DNA of 12,090 bases from assembly GCA_028565635.1 (NCBI GenBank), contig JAOXYB010110825.1:1-12090 (forward strand). The letters are read 5' to 3'. The notes below the pieces were generated by a model that worked only from the letters and a program-made list of their open reading frames with translations, was not told where the DNA came from and searched no databases. The stretch comes from Phoronis ovalis (lineage: Eukaryota; Phoronida; Phoronidae). The first letter of the stretch is position 1. Each line of letters starts with the position of its first letter. Below, in pieces: positions 8,385 to 12,090 of this stretch. Position numbers and translations under genes: made by a program.

Positions 8385-8593
8385 TTATGCTGTCATATTT
8401 ACTATCTTTATTGGCTTTGTACAGTTTTAAATATTGTTTAATCCTGAATATTTTGGCTGAATCCAGTATATATTTGTTTAGTTTAGGAGTCATTATTATG
8501 TTATTCGTCTAAAGCTTTTGGTTTACGTTAATATTTTTGTCATTTGTACTGGGGCTTTCCCTAAAACGCACCCTAGATATACAGCCCTAAGAA

Positions 8594-8645
8594 AACACTC
8601 CATTCTAGCTATAGAAATGCTAGTTTCAGCAAAGCTAGGAGTGTT
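8594..8645. repeat. Bulged inverted repeat (about 52 nt hairpin)
   Basis: The outer arms AACACTCC (8594-8601) and GGAGTGTT (8638-8645) are perfectly complementary. After a 4-base bulge, TAGCT (8606-8610) pairs with AGCTA (8633-8637). A further GAAA/TTTC pairing (8614-8617 with 8624-8627) is possible in the loop. The total is 13 or more pairs in a locally less AT-rich stretch. It could be a structured RNA or a transposon remnant; it is rather short for a typical miRNA precursor. Confidence 0.5.
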
Positions 8646-11025
8646 GTTTATTACTCATTTGTAAAGAAATTAAATCTCAATCAAAAATTTGATGGCGTAC
8701 TGTCTGGATTTAGGCTCTGGGATATCCAAAAACACAATGCTTTTGTGTCATTTGAAGGAGTTTTAAATCATACAGCCTTCATGACAATCATACGTCTGTG
8801 TAAAAATTTCTATATGATGTCGACATGTAAGAAATACTTTCTGTCTTTTTAAAGTTTTTGAGGAAAGATTTGAAAAGATATCCAAACATTAATGTGCCAA
8901 CCTGCTTTTAGTTGGTTTCACTGCTTCAAGAATTTTTTTATAAATACCTAGGAGTTATAGTTTTACCCTGCTGAAAGTAAAGGTTTTTCCCATCGCTTTG
9001 CTGGGAAGTTGAAAAGGATTAAAGTGGTAAAATTTGCTTAATTTATGCATAACAGCAAGCATACTGTACATATAAGTGTTTTAGTTAATTGGCACACTAT
9101 GTGAAACATCTTTCCAAATAAAAGTTAGATGTACTACTAAAGATAAAAAAAATTCACAAAAATACTTAGCTAACTATTAAACTGTAAAAAAAATCAGAAA
9201 CCAGCAAAGATGCAATGTACTGAAATATTTGTTGGTATACGGAATTTATTATTAGAACCTCCACCATTACATACACTGTTTCTGATAAGCTTGCATTGTG
9301 TGGGTGGTAGCTTGTTGAATTTCAAAGAAGTGTACAGATACCAATAATATATCAGTTGCAAGTATAAATAGCATAAAAAATGCCAAAACTTGTATGTTAT
9401 ATACATGACCAGTAGTATTTATGTTGCCAAACAATGTTGAACATTTTTTCTCATAAATTGAGTAGCTTTTCTGGCTAATTAAGTGTTCATGTTTGGAAAC
9501 AGGATTAAAGTGTAAATCACCTGTTTGTATCTCGGTATACTGTTCAGAGAAAAAGAATGCAGTGCGTGGAACAAACGCACTGGTTTTAGTCACAGAACCA
9601 TATAAAATTGTATATTTCTGTTCCCTTGGTGAAAGTTTAAGTGTTCTTTAAATTTGCAAAATGGTAGAGATAGAATTTCCATAAGGAAATCATTGTATAT
9701 GTTTATAGTTACAAACTAGGTGTACATTTTGGTACTTACATCTTGAAATAGCTCTATTAGCACTGAAGAGGTACTTAGGAGATGTGTTATGTAATGTTGT
9801 GGAATTTGTAAATAATCTGTGATTTCACACCTGCCTTTAATTTTGAACTTAGGCCTTTTTTTGATAAACATTTTTAACAGTGTTATATTTTACACATTTT
9901 AAAAATAATTGCAGTTTTTAAACATTCTTTTTAAATTAATATTTTTTCTTGGGTGCTTGCTTGCAGGCATCACAATGTAGCAGGAAATGCTTAATGTTAC
10001 ATGTTTGCTGAACTAGCAAGATTGAGTAGCATTTTTTCATTGATTGAGTGTTGAAGTTTATTTTGCATTTCTTTACATTTGTATCTGTGTAATTTGTTAG
10101 GGAATTTTTGCAGGAGTAGTAGATGTATTATATGTACAGAAGTGCGAAAAGTGTTTCATTAATTCTTAATATATATTATTTCAATACAGTCTATCATTAC
10201 CTAAAAAATATGTAATGCAAATCTACTGATAATTGTCTCTGGGGTCCTATGGAATGTATGCCTATAAATTGAACTGTGCAACCTCTTGAAGTAGTGAAGT
10301 GCTGCATTGTGGGTATTAATGAACATCTATAGTCTCTGGTGAATGCATAACTGAATAAAGGGACCTCTTCATGGCATACCTTTGACTTTCCACTATCTTG
10401 AACATCCACTAACTCTGACATCTGTATGATATTTAAAAGGCAATCTGAAACCCAAGTGAACTGAATATGATAATGATCCTTAATTGAGGAGTTTATTTGG
10501 GAATGTTAGGTCAAATAATTAATGATAATTAGTGTAAAGTAACACTTTCTGCCATATGGGAATTTCTTATAATAAATTCCTGTAAATACATTCTGCTGTT
10601 GTATCATCTCTATTTATTCAACACAAAGTTTATTCAACTTTAACAACCGTGGATAATTGATGAACAAACGATAATTTTTACTATGTGAATATAAGGAAAC
10701 AACATTGCATGTTTACCAGTAATATTAAAATCATATCAATTGCTCCATAATGTTGAGTTTTGATTTGTCTATTTAGATGGTACTTTTAAATTAACACTTT
10801 TAAAAAATGTCAGTTCTGGTAAATATGAAAAGACAACAAGGACCACGCTGTATAAATGTGTTTATTTTGAGTTGTATTTTATTAGTATGGCTATGTGGTA
10901 GTTTCTCCTACCAATTTACTCTAATAGTACTACAGCACAGATTAAGTTCTTGTAATAAATACCACATTGAGACTTACAGAATTTATCTGAATTGCCTCCT
11001 GTGAACCAAAAATAATTGATCTTAA

Positions 11026-11045
11026 TTGGCTGCTTAAGTAGCCAA
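11026..11045. repeat. 20-bp near-perfect palindrome
   Basis: TTGGCT (11026-11031) and AGCCAA (11040-11045) flank GCTTAAGT, itself containing the palindrome CTTAAG. Eighteen of twenty bases are symmetrical. It could be a dyad protein-binding site or may be chance. Confidence 0.6.
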
Positions 11046-11273
11046 TAGTTTACTTTTTAACCAGCATTGATATACTAGTTGATATCACACCTTAGAACAA
11101 TAGAAGTTCATCCAATATTTCAATAAAGCTTCTATTGATAGTGGGTAGTGTTGAGTAAACATCATCTTTGATAATCGCCAGTATGCAAATATATGTAAAA
11201 TATAATCATGCAGCTAATGTAATCCCCTGTAATCAATACTACCATTTGGGTCTGCTGTGCAAGGGTAGATCTG

Positions 11274-11380
11274 GCTAGACAGTATTGCCACCTGGTGTTG
11301 AGATGTGAAATATATATATTTTATACTTAATGCTGAAACATGGTTCACTTTTTATAACTGATATGTGTGTTTTACTTTTA
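11274..11380. repeat. Diverged intronic direct repeat, copy A
   Basis: This segment resembles 11657-11770. Shared blocks in the same order are a GGCTAGACA/AGCTCGACA start, a CACCTGGTGTTGAG/CACCTAGTATTGAG block extending to an identical TTGAGATGTGAA, a GGTTCAC/TGTTCAC block, and an identical 14-mer TGTGTGTTTTACTT at 11364-11377. Length is 107 bp compared with 114 bp in the other copy. It could be two copies of a short interspersed repeat or an old local duplication. No family is recognised. Confidence 0.6.
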
Positions 11381-11656
11381 CTATTTTTGTACATGTGCCA
11401 TTGGCAGAGTCCACTGATGTCAAAACTGAGATTTTTTGTTGGTGTCAAACTGGGCGCCACAGGCACACCATGATTCCCAGAAAATATGAAATTTAGGTGC
11501 CATTTCCTGCAGTCTGACATATATGAGCAAAGATTGCCCTCTTAGCAGGCTTTGTTACATGCAGACTTGATGTCATGAGAATTGACATTATGACTATGGG
11601 TGGGTTCCAAAACTGATGGCCCACAGTCAAATCGTGAGACTGAGGATCACTGCATT

Positions 11657-11770
11657 AGCTCGACATAACTGTCACCTAGTATTGAGATGTGAACTGAATA
11701 TATAAATTTATGCTTGAACACTGTTCACCTCTTGATCATTGGTGTGTTATCCTTGTGTGTTTTACTTCTA
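11657..11770. repeat. Diverged intronic direct repeat, copy B
   Basis: Partner of 11274-11380, in the same orientation with starts 383 bases apart. The identical 14-mer is at 11754-11767. The copy ends about 70 bases before the splice acceptor of the third myosin coding exon. Differences include an insertion after TTGAGATGTGAA and extra bases before the 14-mer. Confidence 0.6.
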
Positions 11771-11838
11771 ATCGTTAGAATGGTAGTGATGTGACTGTTT
11801 TGAAATGGTGAAATCAGTGTAGTTTGATTTTATTTCAG

Positions 11839-11933
11839 GCATTTGGTAATGCTAAAACAGTGCATAACAACAATTCGAGTCGATTTGGACGATTTATACA
11901 AGTCAACTTTAAGGAGAATGGAATGGTTCACGG
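11839..11933 (+). CDS. Unconventional myosin class IX, third coding exon (switch I)
   Basis: The exon encodes residues 291-321 and two bases of codon 322 (phase 2). [19 protein letters not shown] contains the switch I motif NNNSSRFG (300-307), whose asparagine, serines and arginine coordinate nucleotide and magnesium in all active myosins; every key residue is present. [13 protein letters not shown] follows and aligns with the same region of vertebrate MYO9A/B. The donor is GTAAAT at 11934, and reading through meets a TAA at once (11935-11937), consistent with a real exon end. The partial glycine codon GG-N fits the residue expected from homologues. The rest of the motor and tail lies downstream. 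Confidence 0.94.
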
Positions 11934-12090
11934 GTAAATAATTTACATTCATAGCTCACTTTTTCCATTTAAAAACTTGTACCTGGAAAAATGTAGTCCT
12001 CTGTTGTCAGATCAATTTATTTAAAGAAAATTCATAACAATAAAAAATGCAAATTCAAATTGTGCAGTGTATACCAAGCATGAATTAAAA
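11934..12090 (+). other. Start of myosin intron 3 (continues beyond the window)
   Basis: It begins with GTAAATAA directly after the third coding exon and is AT-rich with no following acceptor plus conserved motor sequence before the window ends. The next expected segment, with wording like VEKYLLEKSR, is absent, so it must lie downstream. Confidence 0.85.

Larger units (their letters stand above)
7738..11838 (+). other. Myosin intron 2 (4101 bp)
   Basis: It is bounded by GTAAGC at 7738 and TTTTATTTCAG (AG at 11837-11838), phase 0 on both sides, so PVLE joins AFGNAKT as expected for myosins. The interior is AT-rich and holds AT microsatellite (8365-8384), a possible structured hairpin (8594-8645), a palindrome (11026-11045) and a diverged duplication near its 3' end. 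Small frames at 7758-7946, 8188-8493, 8291-8512, 9194-9406, 9267-9593, 10197-10421, 10807-11004 and 11275-11520 have no recognisable domains. No extra exon is expected, because the flanking motor segments are contiguous in homologues. Confidence 0.88.

Noticed and set aside
8188-8493. 101-codon minus-strand frame
   Set aside because: Low-complexity I/Y/K-rich sequence driven by the AT microsatellite, inside the myosin intron with no domain visible.
9267-9593. 108-codon minus-strand frame with a hydrophobic stretch
   Set aside because: Begins at GTG rather than ATG, has no promoter or splice context and no recognisable family, and lies in the intron.
9952-10012. Acceptor-like TTGCTTGCAG followed by a short open stretch in intron 2
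   Set aside because: All readings meet a stop soon, and homologous myosins have no insertion between PVLE and AFGNAKT.
10197-10421. Minus-strand frame starting MSELVDVQDSGKSK, with a donor-like GTATGC after the SGKSK codons
   Set aside because: Considered as a first exon of an antisense gene, but there is no following exon, no domain and no upstream promoter signal.
10807-11004. 65-codon frame with an N-terminal hydrophobic segment resembling a signal peptide
   Set aside because: Short, inside an intron, T-rich codons naturally give hydrophobic residues, and no family is recognised.
11275-11520. 81-codon minus-strand frame in the duplicated intron region
   Set aside because: It overlaps the non-coding repeat copy A, and the related copy B does not keep a comparable frame.

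Overview
This is an AT-rich (by eye about two thirds A+T), intron-containing stretch of animal nuclear DNA. It carries parts of two protein-coding genes, both on the plus strand. The evidence for a eukaryote is direct: conserved protein segments end at GT donors and resume at AG acceptors in matching phase, and nothing resembles bacterial operons or ribosome binding sites. A class IX myosin with an N-terminal RA-type domain points to a metazoan, most likely an invertebrate. I cannot name the species or phylum.

Layout: (1) 1-548 is probably the last part of an upstream intron. (2) 549-664 and 978-1118 are the last two coding exons of a RING-H2 E3 ubiquitin ligase of the RNF115/RNF126 (Drosophila Iruka) type, split by a 313-bp intron; the rest of the gene lies before base 1. 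(3) 1119 to about 3300 holds the 3' UTR, with several AATAAA candidates, and then intergenic DNA with a small foldback element containing a 21-bp tandem duplication. (4) About 3340-3970 is clearly enriched in CpG compared with its surroundings and is the best candidate for the promoter or 5' non-coding exon of the next gene. (5) 3970-5810 is AT-rich non-coding DNA, including a tiny hairpin flanked by exact 7-bp direct repeats. (6) 6110-6845, 7604-7737 and 11839-11933 are the first three coding exons of a class IX unconventional myosin. They encode the RA-type domain and the start of the motor through the P-loop and switch I. The introns are 758 bp and 4101 bp, and the gene continues past the end of the window.

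The two genes are unrelated in function: one makes a cytosolic ubiquitin ligase, the other a motor that in its full form carries a RhoGAP domain. They appear to be ordinary head-to-tail neighbours. Most other open frames are short, AT-biased chance frames in introns or spacers, and many begin at TTG or GTG rather than ATG. I found no convincing new biological system. The items worth a second look are the CpG-rich presumptive promoter, several small hairpin or foldback structures that may be transposon relics or structured RNAs, and a diverged duplicated segment in the large myosin intron.
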